DNA of 40,671 bases from Planctomycetota bacterium (GTDB lineage Bacteria; Planctomycetota; UBA1135; GCA-002686595). A model generated the notes under the pieces. That model was not told the DNA's origin. It saw nothing but the letters and a program-made list of their open reading frames with translations, and ran no database searches. The stretch covers positions 1 through 40,671 of the forward strand of contig JADHNZ010000029.1 of assembly GCA_016779225.1 (NCBI GenBank), read 5' to 3'. The stretch's first letter is position 1, and every line of letters starts with the position of its first letter. The position numbers were made by a program, and so were the translations under genes. This document shows, one piece after another, positions 7,773 through 17,761 of the stretch.

Positions 7773-10094
7773 TCAGCGATCCAGGGTGCTGCGGGTGCCA
7801 GGCACGCCCTCGTCCACGAAGTGCCAGCGCCGGATCACATAGCCCGGGTCGGGGGCCACGATCTGGACGCCGCGCAGCTTCTTGTTCATCGCGAACTTGC
7901 GCGGGACGTTGTACATGAAGATGTAGGGCACGACCTCGCTGTAGATGTGCTCGTGCATCTGCTGCCAGATCTGCTGGCGCTCCTCGAAGTCGAGCTCACG
8001 CTGGCCCAGGGCGATCAGGCGATCCAGCTCGGGGTCCTGCACGCCGGAGTGGTTGGACGACTCCACATCCTCCGCGCCCCACTTGCTGTGCCAGAGCTGC
8101 TCGGGGTCGGACTCGAGGTCCGGGACCCAGGCGAGGTTGCAGGCGTCGAAGTCGCGCTTCTTGATGCGGTCGAGGAAGGTGGCCCACTCGAGCTGCTCGA
8201 GGGTCAGCTCGATCTGCAGCTCCTCGGCCAGGACCTCCTGGAGGGCCTGCCCGAAGTTCTTCGAGGCGTCGTTGCCCGAGGGGTAGCTGAGGGCGATGGA
8301 GAGCTTCACGCCGTCCTTGTCCCGGATGCCGTCGCCGTCGCGGTCGTACCAGCCCGCGCTGTCCAGCAGCTCGCGGGCACGCTCGGGGTCCACCGGGCGC
8401 GCCTGGACCTCGTGGTTGTAGGCCGCCGAGCTGTACGGGAAGGGCCCGGTCACGCGGTTCGCGAGGCCCTTGTAGGTGTCCCGGCGGTAGGCCTCGAAGT
8501 CGAAGGCCAGCTCGATCGCCTTGCGGACCTCCACATCGCGGAGCTGCGGGCGGAACAGGTTCCAGCCCGTGTAGCCATAGGAGCCGCCGTACTTGAAGCC
8601 CTTGTAGAAGCCCTCGGTGAAGGTCTCCGAGCGGGTCCGCGCGCCGAAGTAGTCCTCGCTCTTGACGCGCTCGAAGAAGTCGAGCTCGCCGTTGAGCAGG
8701 GCGTTCATCGCGGTCTCGTCGTCCTCGATCACCCGCCAGCGGATGGTGTCCACGAAGCCCGCGCGCTCGGAGTCGAAGTAGAGGCTCTTGCCGTCCTCGT
8801 CGGCGAAGCGCTCGGCCTCCACATAGGCGTCGGTCCACTCGGTCACCCGGTAGGGGCCGAGCCCAACCCACATCATGTTGGCCGGGTTGTTGTTGATGAA
8901 CTCGCCCTGCTCCTCGGAGGAGAACTCGCCCTTGAACGCCAAGTTGTCGGGGTCCGACAGGTCGTAGACATGGCTCGGGAGGATGGTCATCGAGAAGCCG
9001 ATGGTGCCCTCCGCGAAGGCGTACTGGCCCTCGTAGAAGAAGCGCAGGTTCAGGTCATCGAGGACCTCGCAGCCCGTGATCTTCTCGAACTGGAAGCGCT
9101 TCTCGTCGCAGTCCACGGTGGGATTGGCGTAGATCGACCAGGAGAAGCGCACATCGCGGGCGTCGAGGACCTGGCTGCCGGCGGGGTGTCCGTCCGTCGG
9201 GTGCCAGAGGACGCCCTCGCGCAGGCGGAAGTGGAAGACGGTGCCCCGCTCGACGCGGTCGACGGCCGCCTTGGACACGAGCACCGAGCCGCGCTCTGCA
9301 AGCGGGTTGCCGGGCGCGGCGGCGGTCACGCGCCAGCCGTCGCCCTCCTCCGCCACGACTCCATAGAGCACGCGGCGCTCCACCTGCTCGGGCGCGCCCG
9401 CGGCGGCGCCCTCGTTGCGCACCCGCACGAGCGTGGCGAGTGCGACCAGGTCGGCGGGCGCCTGCTCGCCCAGGACCAGCATGTCCTCGGCCGACCAGGC
9501 CTCGGCCAGGGAGGGCCGCATGTCGTGCTCCTCCCAGTCCTGCTGCAGGAGGGTCTCGTGGGTCTCGTAGAGCATGCGACGGGTGTAGGAGGAGTTCTCC
9601 GTCGCGTAGTTCATGTGCTTGGGCAGGCTCGCCTGGTGGACGATGACCCGACCGCCGTAGAGCGGCGTCTCGGCGCTCGGTCCCTCGGGGTGGAAGGTGT
9701 CCACGGGGGCAGGACCCCGCTGGGGCATGCCCGCGCTCTGGTCGGCGAGGACGGCCTCCTCGACCTCGGGCTCCGCGCTCGGGGTCACGGCAGGCGTGGG
9801 AGCCACGCCGGACGGCACGGGGCCGGAGGGCAGGGCGTAGATCGCCTGGCCGGACGGCCCGCGCTGCATGCGGACGGAGATCCCCCCGGCGGAGACCTCC
9901 AGCTCGTTGAGGCCGCTGCGGTCCATCAGGGCGACCAGCTCCTCGACATGGGCCACCGTGTCCTCCGTGGTCGGAGCCGCCGCCGCCGAGGTCCCAGGAG
10001 TGACCCGCTCGTACGAGCCGCCGCAGGCGGCGAGGGCAAGGAGGAGGGCGAGCGGGGTGTGGGCCCGGGGGCCGCGTCGCGGGGCGCTGGTCAT
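7773..10094 (-). CDS. oppA: oligopeptide-binding lipoprotein (SBP family 5) with BCCP-like N-terminal segment (system 1)
   Basis: A 773-aa extracytoplasmic solute-binding lipoprotein that delivers peptides to the OppBC permease encoded next. The ATG at 10094 gives a lipoprotein signal peptide with lipobox LAAC and Cys24; the frame is open to 10388, but that extension lacks any signal sequence and crosses the divergent promoter. Residues 46-80 (VAHVEELVALMDRSGL, then NELEVSAGGISVRMQR) closely resemble the N-terminal helix and strand of biotin carboxyl carrier protein, followed by a Pro/Ala linker as in that family, but no biotinylation MKM motif follows. The family 5 fold starts at about 146 (LYGGRVIVHQASLPKHMNYATENSSYTR) and includes AYEALAEAW-like and NGELDF elements and the VxSAYNHE region. 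Length exceeds the usual 530-600 aa. Confidence 0.9.
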   Translation of the reverse strand: MTSAPRRGPRAHTPLALLLALAACGGSYERVTPGTSAAAAPTTEDTVAHVEELVALMDRSGLNELEVSAGGISVRMQRGPSGQAIYALPSGPVPSGVAPTPAVTPSAEPEVEEAVLADQSAGMPQRGPAPVDTFHPEGPSAETPLYGGRVIVHQASLPKHMNYATENSSYTRRMLYETHETLLQQDWEEHDMRPSLAEAWSAEDMLVLGEQAPADLVALATLVRVRNEGAAAGAPEQVERRVLYGVVAEEGDGWRVTAAAPGNPLAERGSVLVSKAAVDRVERGTVFHFRLREGVLWHPTDGHPAGSQVLDARDVRFSWSIYANPTVDCDEKRFQFEKITGCEVLDDLNLRFFYEGQYAFAEGTIGFSMTILPSHVYDLSDPDNLAFKGEFSSEEQGEFINNNPANMMWVGLGPYRVTEWTDAYVEAERFADEDGKSLYFDSERAGFVDTIRWRVIEDDETAMNALLNGELDFFERVKSEDYFGARTRSETFTEGFYKGFKYGGSYGYTGWNLFRPQLRDVEVRKAIELAFDFEAYRRDTYKGLANRVTGPFPYSSAAYNHEVQARPVDPERARELLDSAGWYDRDGDGIRDKDGVKLSIALSYPSGNDASKNFGQALQEVLAEELQIELTLEQLEWATFLDRIKKRDFDACNLAWVPDLESDPEQLWHSKWGAEDVESSNHSGVQDPELDRLIALGQRELDFEERQQIWQQMHEHIYSEVVPYIFMYNVPRKFAMNKKLRGVQIVAPDPGYVIRRWHFVDEGVPGTRSTLDR

Positions 10095-10134
10095 GATCGA
10101 GGGGGGAGGGCGCCGGTCGCAGGCGCCAGAGAGC

Positions 10135-10164
10135 AGTATCCCCCCACCCCGGGGCTGCCTACAA
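10135..10164 (-). promoter_or_regulatory. candidate sigma70-type promoter for system 1 importer
   Basis: On the minus strand TTGTAG (10164-10159), an 18-bp spacer and GATACT (10140-10135) resemble a -35/-10 pair. The predicted start lies near 10128, giving a leader of about 34 bases before the ATG at 10094. This is read by eye only. Confidence 0.35.
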
Positions 10165-10212
10165 GGCGCAGATGCAGCGATCGAGCGCTCCAAACCACGC
10201 CAATCAGCCGAC

Positions 10213-10242
10213 TTGCGGCGTCTGCGCAGGGGCCCGTACAGT
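10213..10242 (+). promoter_or_regulatory. candidate sigma70-type promoter for system 2 importer
   Basis: TTGCGG (10213-10218), an 18-bp spacer and TACAGT (10237-10242) resemble a -35/-10 pair. The predicted start is about six bases before the ATG at 10255, so the transcript would have almost no leader. Confidence 0.35.
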
Positions 10243-10254
10243 CCTTCTCGACCC

Positions 10255-12378
10255 ATGGCTGCCCTCTCCCCCGAATCGGTCCGCCAGGGCCTCGCTGTCG
10301 GCCTCCTGGGGCTGGTCCTCGCAGGGGCGGTCCGCCTGGCGAGCGGAGCCCGGCTCGAGCCCGCGGACCTCGTCTTCAACAACGGCACCGAGGTTCAGAC
10401 CCTGGACCCGGCCTCGGTCACCGGGGTGCCCGAGGGGCGGGTCGTGCGTGCCCTGTTCGAGGGCCTCGTGGTCAAGCACCCCCGCACCCTGGAGCCGCTG
10501 CCGGGGATGGCCGAGCGCTGGGAGCTCTCGGAGGACGGCCGTACCTGGACCTTCTGGATCCGCGACGGAGCAGAGTGGACCAACGGCGATCCGGTTACGG
10601 CGGAGGACTTCGTGTACTCCTTCCGGCGCTTCCTGCACCCCTCGACGGCGGCCTACTACGCCTACCAGCTCTGGTATGTCCGGGGTGCCCGGGCCTACAC
10701 CCGGCTCCCCGACGAGCTCTTCTACGCCAATAGTGCGAGCGGATGCTGGCTGTCCCGCACGGAGGACGGGTTCATCCGGATCGGTGCCCAGGAGTATGCC
10801 CTGGCGGCCCTCGCGGACGACGCGGTCCTGGAGCTCGACGCGGTGACGGGCAGGCTGGCCGCGGGCGCGGGCGAGCTCACCCTCCCCGCGGGGAGCTCCC
10901 TCGGCGCGCTCCGCCCCGGCCCAGCCTCTGGCCGCCGCGCCGCGGCTCTGCGCGGGGCTCCCTACGAGGCCACCGGCGATGGGGAGCAGGGCAGCTGGCT
11001 CGCGGAGACCGCGGCGCCGGTGAGCGAGGCGGCCTGGCAGGAGCTGCTGGATTCAGGAGCCCTCCTGGATGGCCCCGCGTTCCGCACCCAGGTCGTGGAG
11101 CCCGAGCTGCTGGGCATCCGCTCGCCGGCCCCGGGCGTGCTGGAGATCGAGCTCAACGCCCCCACCCCGTTCTTCATCGACCTCATGGGGTTCTACCCCA
11201 CCTTCCCCGTGAACCGCCGCTGCCTGGAGGAGGCGCAGGCGCGCTGGCCGGACCGCTGGGAGATCGAGTGGGTGCGGCCGGAGAACATCGTCACCAACGG
11301 CCCCTTCCGCATCGCCGAGCGCCGCGTGAACGACCGCATTCGACTCGTGAAGAACGAGACCTATTGGGACGCGGACAGCGTGGCCCTGGGCTCGATCGAT
11401 GTCCTCGCCATCGAGCAGGACTCGACGATGCTCAACATGTATCTGACCGGCGGGTGTGATGTGATCGACCGCGTGAACACCAATGTCGTGCAGGAGCTCA
11501 TGGGTCGCGAGGACTTCCAGCCGACGGCCTACCTGGGGACCTACTTCTACCGGGTCAATGTCACCAAGGCCCCCTACGACGACCCGCGCGTCCGGCGCGC
11601 GCTGGCCCTGGTGATCCCCCGGCGCGAGATCTGCGAGCAGGTCATGAAGATGGGTCAGCAGCCCTGCTTCAGCCTCTCGCCCCCCGGGATCGGAGCCTAT
11701 CTCCCCCCCACCATGCGAGAGGGAGACCTCGAGGAGGCGCGGCGCCTCCTGAACGAGGCGGGCTTCCCGGGCGGAGAGGGCTTCCCGCCGATCGAGATCC
11801 ACTACAACACCTCGGAGGCGCACGCCTCCATCGCGCAGGTCATCGCCCTCGCCTGGCAGGACGCCCTTGGCATCCGCACGAAGCTGCGCAACGAGGAGTG
11901 GAAGGTCTACCTCGACACCCAGTTCAACCTGCGCTACGACGTGTCGCGCTCGGCCTGGATTGGGGACTACGGCGACCCCAACACCTTCGTGGACCTGATG
12001 GTCACGGGCGGCGAGAACAACAAGACCGGCTGGGGCGACCCCGAGTACGACAGGCTCGTGGCGGCCGCCGCCGTGGAGCTGGACGCCGAGGCTCGCCTCG
12101 AGCTGCTGCGCCAGGCAGAGGCCTTGCTCATGGAGGCCCTGCCCATCCTGCCCATCTACTCGTATGTGACCCAGAATGTGGTCGCGCCGCGCCTGGGAGG
12201 CTTCGAGCCCAATGTGCTCGACGAGCACTTCCCCAAGTTCTGGTACTGGATGGACGACGCGGAGCTCGCGGCGCGACGCTCCGCCCAGCCTGCGGAGTGG
12301 CGCCAGGTGGCGCCCCACGGACCGGCGGAGGGCCTCTACAGCCCCGCCCAGCAGCGCGCCCGCGCGGAGGCGCGCTGA
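10255..12378 (+). CDS. oppA: oligopeptide-binding protein (SBP family 5, OppA type; system 2)
   Basis: A 707-aa exported solute-binding protein. The ATG at 10255 gives a short N-terminus and hydrophobic segment (about 11-30) ending ASGA, consistent with signal peptidase I cleavage; I see no lipobox cysteine. OppA-type family 5 motifs are clear: NNGTEVQTLDPAS at 42-54, NGDPVTAEDFVYSFRRF at 110-126, NGPFRI and LVKNETYWD further on. About 130 residues (roughly 150-285), rich in Ala and Gly and containing CWLSRTEDGF, interrupt the usual order and are not part of the normal family. The gene starts a five-gene operon with almost no gaps. It should capture peptides in the periplasm and hand them to the OppBC channel. 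It is only distantly similar to the system 1 binding protein, so the two operons are not a recent duplication. Confidence 0.93.
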   Translation: MAALSPESVRQGLAVGLLGLVLAGAVRLASGARLEPADLVFNNGTEVQTLDPASVTGVPEGRVVRALFEGLVVKHPRTLEPLPGMAERWELSEDGRTWTFWIRDGAEWTNGDPVTAEDFVYSFRRFLHPSTAAYYAYQLWYVRGARAYTRLPDELFYANSASGCWLSRTEDGFIRIGAQEYALAALADDAVLELDAVTGRLAAGAGELTLPAGSSLGALRPGPASGRRAAALRGAPYEATGDGEQGSWLAETAAPVSEAAWQELLDSGALLDGPAFRTQVVEPELLGIRSPAPGVLEIELNAPTPFFIDLMGFYPTFPVNRRCLEEAQARWPDRWEIEWVRPENIVTNGPFRIAERRVNDRIRLVKNETYWDADSVALGSIDVLAIEQDSTMLNMYLTGGCDVIDRVNTNVVQELMGREDFQPTAYLGTYFYRVNVTKAPYDDPRVRRALALVIPRREICEQVMKMGQQPCFSLSPPGIGAYLPPTMREGDLEEARRLLNEAGFPGGEGFPPIEIHYNTSEAHASIAQVIALAWQDALGIRTKLRNEEWKVYLDTQFNLRYDVSRSAWIGDYGDPNTFVDLMVTGGENNKTGWGDPEYDRLVAAAAVELDAEARLELLRQAEALLMEALPILPIYSYVTQNVVAPRLGGFEPNVLDEHFPKFWYWMDDAELAARRSAQPAEWRQVAPHGPAEGLYSPAQQRARAEAR

Positions 12379-13371
12379 GTGGCACGGTTCCTCCTGCGGC
12401 GACTGATGTGGTTCGCCATCACCCTCACGGTGGTGATGGGCGTGTCGTTCTTCCTGATGAAGAATGTGAAGGGTGGCCCGTTCGACAGCGAGCGCGCCCT
12501 GGAGCCCGCCATCGAGGCCAACCTCAACGCGCGCTACCACCTGGACTGGCCGCTGTGGCGGCAGTTCCTGCACTACACCGGCCCCCTGAACCTGGATGAG
12601 AAGGGCTGGTTCGGTGAGGGCGAGCTGGCGGGCAGCCAGCCCCTCGGCGGGGTGCTCACCGGGGACTTCGGCCCGTCGTTCCGCTACCGGGACTTCACGG
12701 TGAACGACATCATCGGCCAGTCCCTCCCCATCAGTGCCCTGCTCGGGACCGTCGCGATGATGTGGGCCCTTGCCCTGGGCGTCTCGACGGGCATCGCCTC
12801 CGCCCTGCGCCGCGGCTCAGGCGTGGACCTCGCCCTGCGCCTCGCGGCCACCGGCGGCATCGCCCTGCCGAACTTCGTCATCGCGGGCTTCCTGATCATC
12901 GCGTTCGTGTTCCTCGTGCCGCTGCTCCCCGTGGCGGGCTGGGGCTCCCTGCGCGAGATGCTGCTGCCGGGGTTCTGCCTGGGCCTCGTGTACGCCGCCT
13001 ACATCTCGCGGCTGACGCGCACGGGCATGCTCGAGGTCCTCTCCCAGGACCACATCCGCACGGCCTATGCGAAGGGGCTCGCCCCTCGCACGGTGGTCAT
13101 GCGCCACGCCCTCAAGGGCGGCCTGCTGCCCGTGGTCAGCTACCTGGGCCCGGCGACCGCGGGCATCCTCACGGGCAGCCTCGTCATCGAGCGCCTGTTC
13201 TTCATCCCCGGTCTCGGCCTCCACTTCGTGAACAGCGCGAGTAACCGGGACTACACGCTCGCGATGGGCGTGACGATCCTCTACACGGTCCTGGTCTACA
13301 CGCTGAACACCGTGGTGGACCTCGCCTACACCCTGCTCGATCCGCGGATCGACCTGGCGGAGGAGGCCTGA
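12379..13371 (+). CDS. oppB: oligopeptide ABC importer permease, OppB type (system 2)
   Basis: A 330-aa permease of normal family length. The N-terminal helix (FLLRRLMWFAITLTVVMGVSF) is followed by a modest extracytoplasmic loop of about 90 residues, then further membrane segments. The EAA loop reads HIRTAYAKGLAPRTVVMRHALKG and the end is TLLDPRID. The start is a GTG directly abutting the upstream stop codon (TGA then GTG), which points to translational coupling. Unlike its system 1 counterpart it lacks a large insertion. It forms the channel with the OppC-like protein encoded next. Confidence 0.94.
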   Translation: MARFLLRRLMWFAITLTVVMGVSFFLMKNVKGGPFDSERALEPAIEANLNARYHLDWPLWRQFLHYTGPLNLDEKGWFGEGELAGSQPLGGVLTGDFGPSFRYRDFTVNDIIGQSLPISALLGTVAMMWALALGVSTGIASALRRGSGVDLALRLAATGGIALPNFVIAGFLIIAFVFLVPLLPVAGWGSLREMLLPGFCLGLVYAAYISRLTRTGMLEVLSQDHIRTAYAKGLAPRTVVMRHALKGGLLPVVSYLGPATAGILTGSLVIERLFFIPGLGLHFVNSASNRDYTLAMGVTILYTVLVYTLNTVVDLAYTLLDPRIDLAEEA

Positions 13372-13372
13372 C

Positions 13373-14478
13373 ATGGGTGCCGGCCGCTTCGACCTCGATC
13401 CGGGCGCGATGGAGCGCCTCCTGGAGGAGGCCCGCGAGCACCGCGGCGAGAGCCTCTGGCAGGACGCCCGCCGCAGGCTGCGCCGCAACCGCCCCGCCTG
13501 GTACGCCCTGCTGTTCCTCAGCGTCTTCGCCCTGACCAGCTTCCTGGCCCCGCTCCTGCCCCTGCGGTCGCCCGTGCTCTCGGACCTCGACCACGCGCTC
13601 GAGGCCCCGAGCCTCGACGGCGGGGACTCGACCTGGCTGGCCCACCTGGGTGAGGCGCCCGAGGAGAAGGACATCGAGCGCGCCTACTGGCAGCTCTCGG
13701 GCCTGGATCACGCGCTCCTGCGCGCGCGCAGAGGCCTGTTCGGGACCTGGCAGACGGGCACCTGGCTCGGCACGGATCACCTCGGCCGCGACCTGCTCTC
13801 GCGCATCGTCTGGGGCTCGCGGACCTCGATCCTGGTGGCCCTGGCGGCGACCCTGTGCTCGCTGATGATCGGCGTCTTCTACGGCAGCCTGTCCGCCCTG
13901 CTCGGCGGGCGGCTGGACAACCTGATGATGCGGATCGTGGACATCCTGTACTCGGTCCCGTTCATCTTCGTGGTGATCTTCCTGATCACGCTGATCGGCG
14001 ACCACCGCGAGACCCTCGAGCAGCAGTACGGCCTCGACCGTGAGAAGGTCTTCTACCTCGTGATCGGCGCCGTCTACTGGCTGACCATGGCCCGCGTGGT
14101 GCGCGGCCAGGTGCTCAGCCTGAAGCGCTCGGAGTTCGTCGAGGCCGCGCGCGTGATGGGCGCGGGCACCCTGCACATCCTCGTGCGGCACATCGTCCCG
14201 AATGTGCTGAGCGTGGTGATCGTCTACCTGACCCTGACCATCCCCGCCGTGATGCTCTTCGAGGCGTTCCTCTCGTTCCTGGGGCTCGGCGTGGAGCCGC
14301 CCAAGGTCTCGTGGGGCCTGATCGCCGTGGACGGCACGAGCGCGATCAACCCCCTGGCGATCCACTGGTGGGTGGTCCTCTTCCCGGCCCTCGCCATGGG
14401 CTCGACCCTGCTCGCCCTGAATGTGCTGGGTGATGGGATGCGCGACGCCCTGGACCCGAAGATGCGGGGGAAGGACTG

Positions 14479-14479
<1 letters not shown>
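13373..14479 (+). CDS. oppC: oligopeptide ABC importer permease, OppC type (system 2)
   Basis: A 368-aa permease. A soluble N-terminus of about 40 residues precedes the first helix (WYALLFLSVFALTSFLAPLL). An extracytoplasmic loop of about 85 residues, somewhat longer than usual, leads to the signature LGTDHLGRDLLSRIVWGSRTS. The EAA loop is AARVMGAGTLHILVRHIVPN and the protein ends DALDPKMRGKD. The ATG lies one base after the OppB stop, and the last base of its stop codon is the first base of the next start codon (TGATG). It completes the transmembrane channel of the second peptide importer. Confidence 0.94.
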
Positions 14480-15467
<988 letters not shown>

Positions 15468-15471
<4 letters not shown>

Positions 15472-16463
15472 GCACTCCCCTCCTCGAGGTCCGCAACCTC
15501 GCACGGCACTTCCCCGCCGGTGAGCGCAGCTGGTCCGGGGCACCGCGCCAGGTGCTCAAGGCCGTGGACGGCGTGTCCTTCGACCTCGAGCGTGGAGAGA
15601 GCCTGGGCCTCGTGGGAGAGTCGGGCTGCGGCAAGAGCACCCTGGCCCGCACGATCGTCGGCCTCTACCCTGCGACCTCCGGCACCGTGCGCTTCGAGGG
15701 CACCGAGCTGACGAGCCTCTCACGCTCGGCCTGGCGCCCCTACCGGCGCCGGATCCAGATGATCTTTCAGGACCCCTACGCGTCCCTGGATCCCCGCCAG
15801 ACCGTGGCGCAGATCCTCGACGAGCCCCTGCGCCTGTTCGGGATGGGCCGACGCCGAGAGCGGCGGCTGCGCGCCCTGGCCCTGCTAGATGCCGTGGGCC
15901 TCAACCCGCGCCATGTGAACCGCTACCCCCACGAGTTCTCGGGCGGGCAGCGCCAGCGCATCGGCATCGCGCGCGCCCTCGCCGGGGAGCCGGACCTCAT
16001 CGTCTGCGACGAGCCCGTCAGCGCCCTGGATGTCTCCATCCAGGCCCAGGTCATCAACCTGCTCGCCGAGCTGCGAGAGCGCTTCGGGCTGGCGTACCTG
16101 TTCATCGCCCACGACCTGGCCGTCGTGCGCCACCTCTGCGAGCGCATCGCGGTGATGTACCTCGGGCGCGTGGTGGAGGTCGCCGGCCGCGAGGCCCTCT
16201 TCCGATCGCCCGCGCACCCCTACACCCAGGCCCTGCTCTCGGCGATCCCCCACCCCGATCCCGAGGTCGAGCGGACGCGCGAGCGCATCGTCCTGACGGG
16301 CGATGTTCCCTCGCCCTTGGCTCCACCCACGGGCTGCACCTTCCACCCGCGCTGCCCCCACCGCGGCGCCGTCCCCGGCAACCGCTGCGCCACCGAGCCC
16401 CCCGTCCTCCTGACGGACGCCGAGGGCAGGCAGCGAGCCTGCCACCTCGAGCCGGGCTCCTGA
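15468..16463 (+). CDS. oppF: oligopeptide ABC importer ATPase, OppF type (system 2)
   Basis: A 331-aa ATPase. Walker A is GESGCGKST, the Q-loop [12 protein letters not shown], the signature [14 protein letters not shown] and Walker [14 protein letters not shown]. The C-terminal [12 protein letters not shown] and [10 protein letters not shown] motifs are intact. The ATGA overlap with the upstream gene marks translational coupling. It closes the second importer operon, although the TraB/GspG-type gene begins only 20 bp downstream on the same strand and may be read from the same transcript. Confidence 0.95.
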
Positions 16464-16483
16464 CCCGGCCCTGCTCCGCTCCC

Positions 16484-17752
16484 ATGAAGCTCCTCGCTCT
16501 CCCGCTCTTCCTCACCGCGCTCACCGCGCAGGACGCCAGCCAGGACCCCGCCCCGAGCGTGCCCGCTGCACCCCCGCGCTTCGTGCGCCTCGTGGAGGAG
16601 GGCTCCGAGATCCAGCTGCAGCTTGCCGAGCGCCACTTCACGCGCGAGGCGGACGAGGGCGAGGAGGGCTCCCCTCGGGTGATCCTCGTCGCGGCAATGC
16701 ACATCGGCGAGCCCGGCTACTACGAGGCCCTGCAGGCGCGCCTGAACGGCCTGGACCTGGTCCTCTTCGAGGGCGTGGGCGAGGCGCCGCTAGCCGCGGA
16801 CCTGGCGGCAGGCGCGGGCAGCCCGTCGGCGTGGGCCATCGCCGCCACGCGCCGACGGATGCGCGTGGCCGCAACGCTCCTGGCACGGCACCGCGCCGAG
16901 CACGGGACCTACCCGGAGCTCTTGAACGCGATCCTGCCGGCGGCCGACGCCACCCCGCACGGCTACGACACGGTCATTGACGCCTGGGGCAGGCCCCTGC
17001 GCTACGAGGTCCACCCCCCGGCCGAGGCCGGCGGCGAGGCGACCTTCACCCTCGGCTCCCTGGGCGCCGACGGCCTCGAGGGCGGTGTGAAGGGAGCGCG
17101 CGACCTGTGGTTCCGCGAGCAGCGCCCGGTCGAGGAGTACGAGACCGAGGGGCGCAAGGGCATCCAGCAGGACATGGCGGTCGCGCTCAGCCTCGTCTTC
17201 CAGCTCGACGCCATGAGCGACCTGTCACCCAAGTGGCGCAACACCGACGCGACGCTCACCCAGGTCCAGGAGTGGCTGGAGGCCGACGGCGCGCCGCTCC
17301 AGCTCGACTCCCTCGCCGGAGACTCCATGCTGTCGAGCGTGATGGGGCGCGCCCTGCGGCTGATCGGCTTCTCCGACACCATGAGCGGGCTCGTGCGCAT
17401 GATCGGGATCGAGGTGCTCGCCCGCGCCGAGGTGCTCCTCCAGGACCCGCCCAAGGGCATGGACGCAACCATGGCGACCCTGCTGGGGCGCCGCAACGCG
17501 ATCGTCCTCGAGGCGCTCACCGAGGCCACCCGCCCCCGCAAGGGCGGAGAGGGGCGAACCGTCGGAGTGCTGTACGGCGCCGCGCACCACGCCGCGTTCC
17601 AGGAGGCCCTGCTCGGCTGGGGCTACCGCCAGGAGGCGGAGACCTGGCGCACCGCGGCCCGCGTGGACCTGGACGACCTCGGCCTGCCGCGCGCCCAGGT
17701 GGACTGGACCCGACGCATGATCGCGAAGCAGCTCGACGACCTGACGCGCTAG
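16484..17752 (+). CDS. secreted TraB/GumN-family protein with inserted GspG-like domain
   Basis: A 422-aa exported protein (short signal peptide at 1-16, TALTAQ). Two parts of the TraB/PrgY/GumN fold are recognisable: RVILVAAMHIGEPGYY and DLVLFEGVGE at 65-100 with His73 and Glu97, then GRRNA at 335-339 and VGVLYGAAHHAAFQEALLGWGY at 360-381. Between them, about residues 115-202 read like the end of a type II secretion pseudopilin GspG: a helix TRRRMRVAATLLARHRAEHGTYP, then DAWGRPLRYEV (166-176) and SLGADGLEGG (192-201), without the N-terminal pilin helix. Characterised relatives include the TIKI membrane proteases and plasmid pheromone inhibitors, but no reaction can be assigned here. It starts 20 bp after the oppF-like stop and ends 9 bp from the convergent lipid kinase gene. 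Confidence 0.82.
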   Translation: MKLLALPLFLTALTAQDASQDPAPSVPAAPPRFVRLVEEGSEIQLQLAERHFTREADEGEEGSPRVILVAAMHIGEPGYYEALQARLNGLDLVLFEGVGEAPLAADLAAGAGSPSAWAIAATRRRMRVAATLLARHRAEHGTYPELLNAILPAADATPHGYDTVIDAWGRPLRYEVHPPAEAGGEATFTLGSLGADGLEGGVKGARDLWFREQRPVEEYETEGRKGIQQDMAVALSLVFQLDAMSDLSPKWRNTDATLTQVQEWLEADGAPLQLDSLAGDSMLSSVMGRALRLIGFSDTMSGLVRMIGIEVLARAEVLLQDPPKGMDATMATLLGRRNAIVLEALTEATRPRKGGEGRTVGVLYGAAHHAAFQEALLGWGYRQEAETWRTAARVDLDDLGLPRAQVDWTRRMIAKQLDDLTR

Positions 17753-17761
17753 CTCCCTCGA

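Larger units (their letters stand above)
10095..10254. promoter_or_regulatory. divergent intergenic region between two peptide-importer operons
   Basis: This 160-bp gap separates the start codons of the two oligopeptide-binding protein genes, transcribed away from each other. It holds candidate promoters for both directions, listed separately, and no gene. A shared regulator bound here could control both importers. Confidence 0.7.

Noticed and set aside
9855..9959. A functional biotin carrier in the binding lipoprotein
   Set aside because: No biotinyl domain or MKM lysine motif follows; only the N-terminal BCCP-like segment is present.
7464..10733. 1089-codon open frame on the plus strand opposite the system 1 binding protein and permease start
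   Set aside because: It is the antisense shadow of real minus-strand genes. It has no family motif, is rich in Ala, Gly, Val and Arg with low complexity, and the minus strand encodes a full binding protein with clear motifs.
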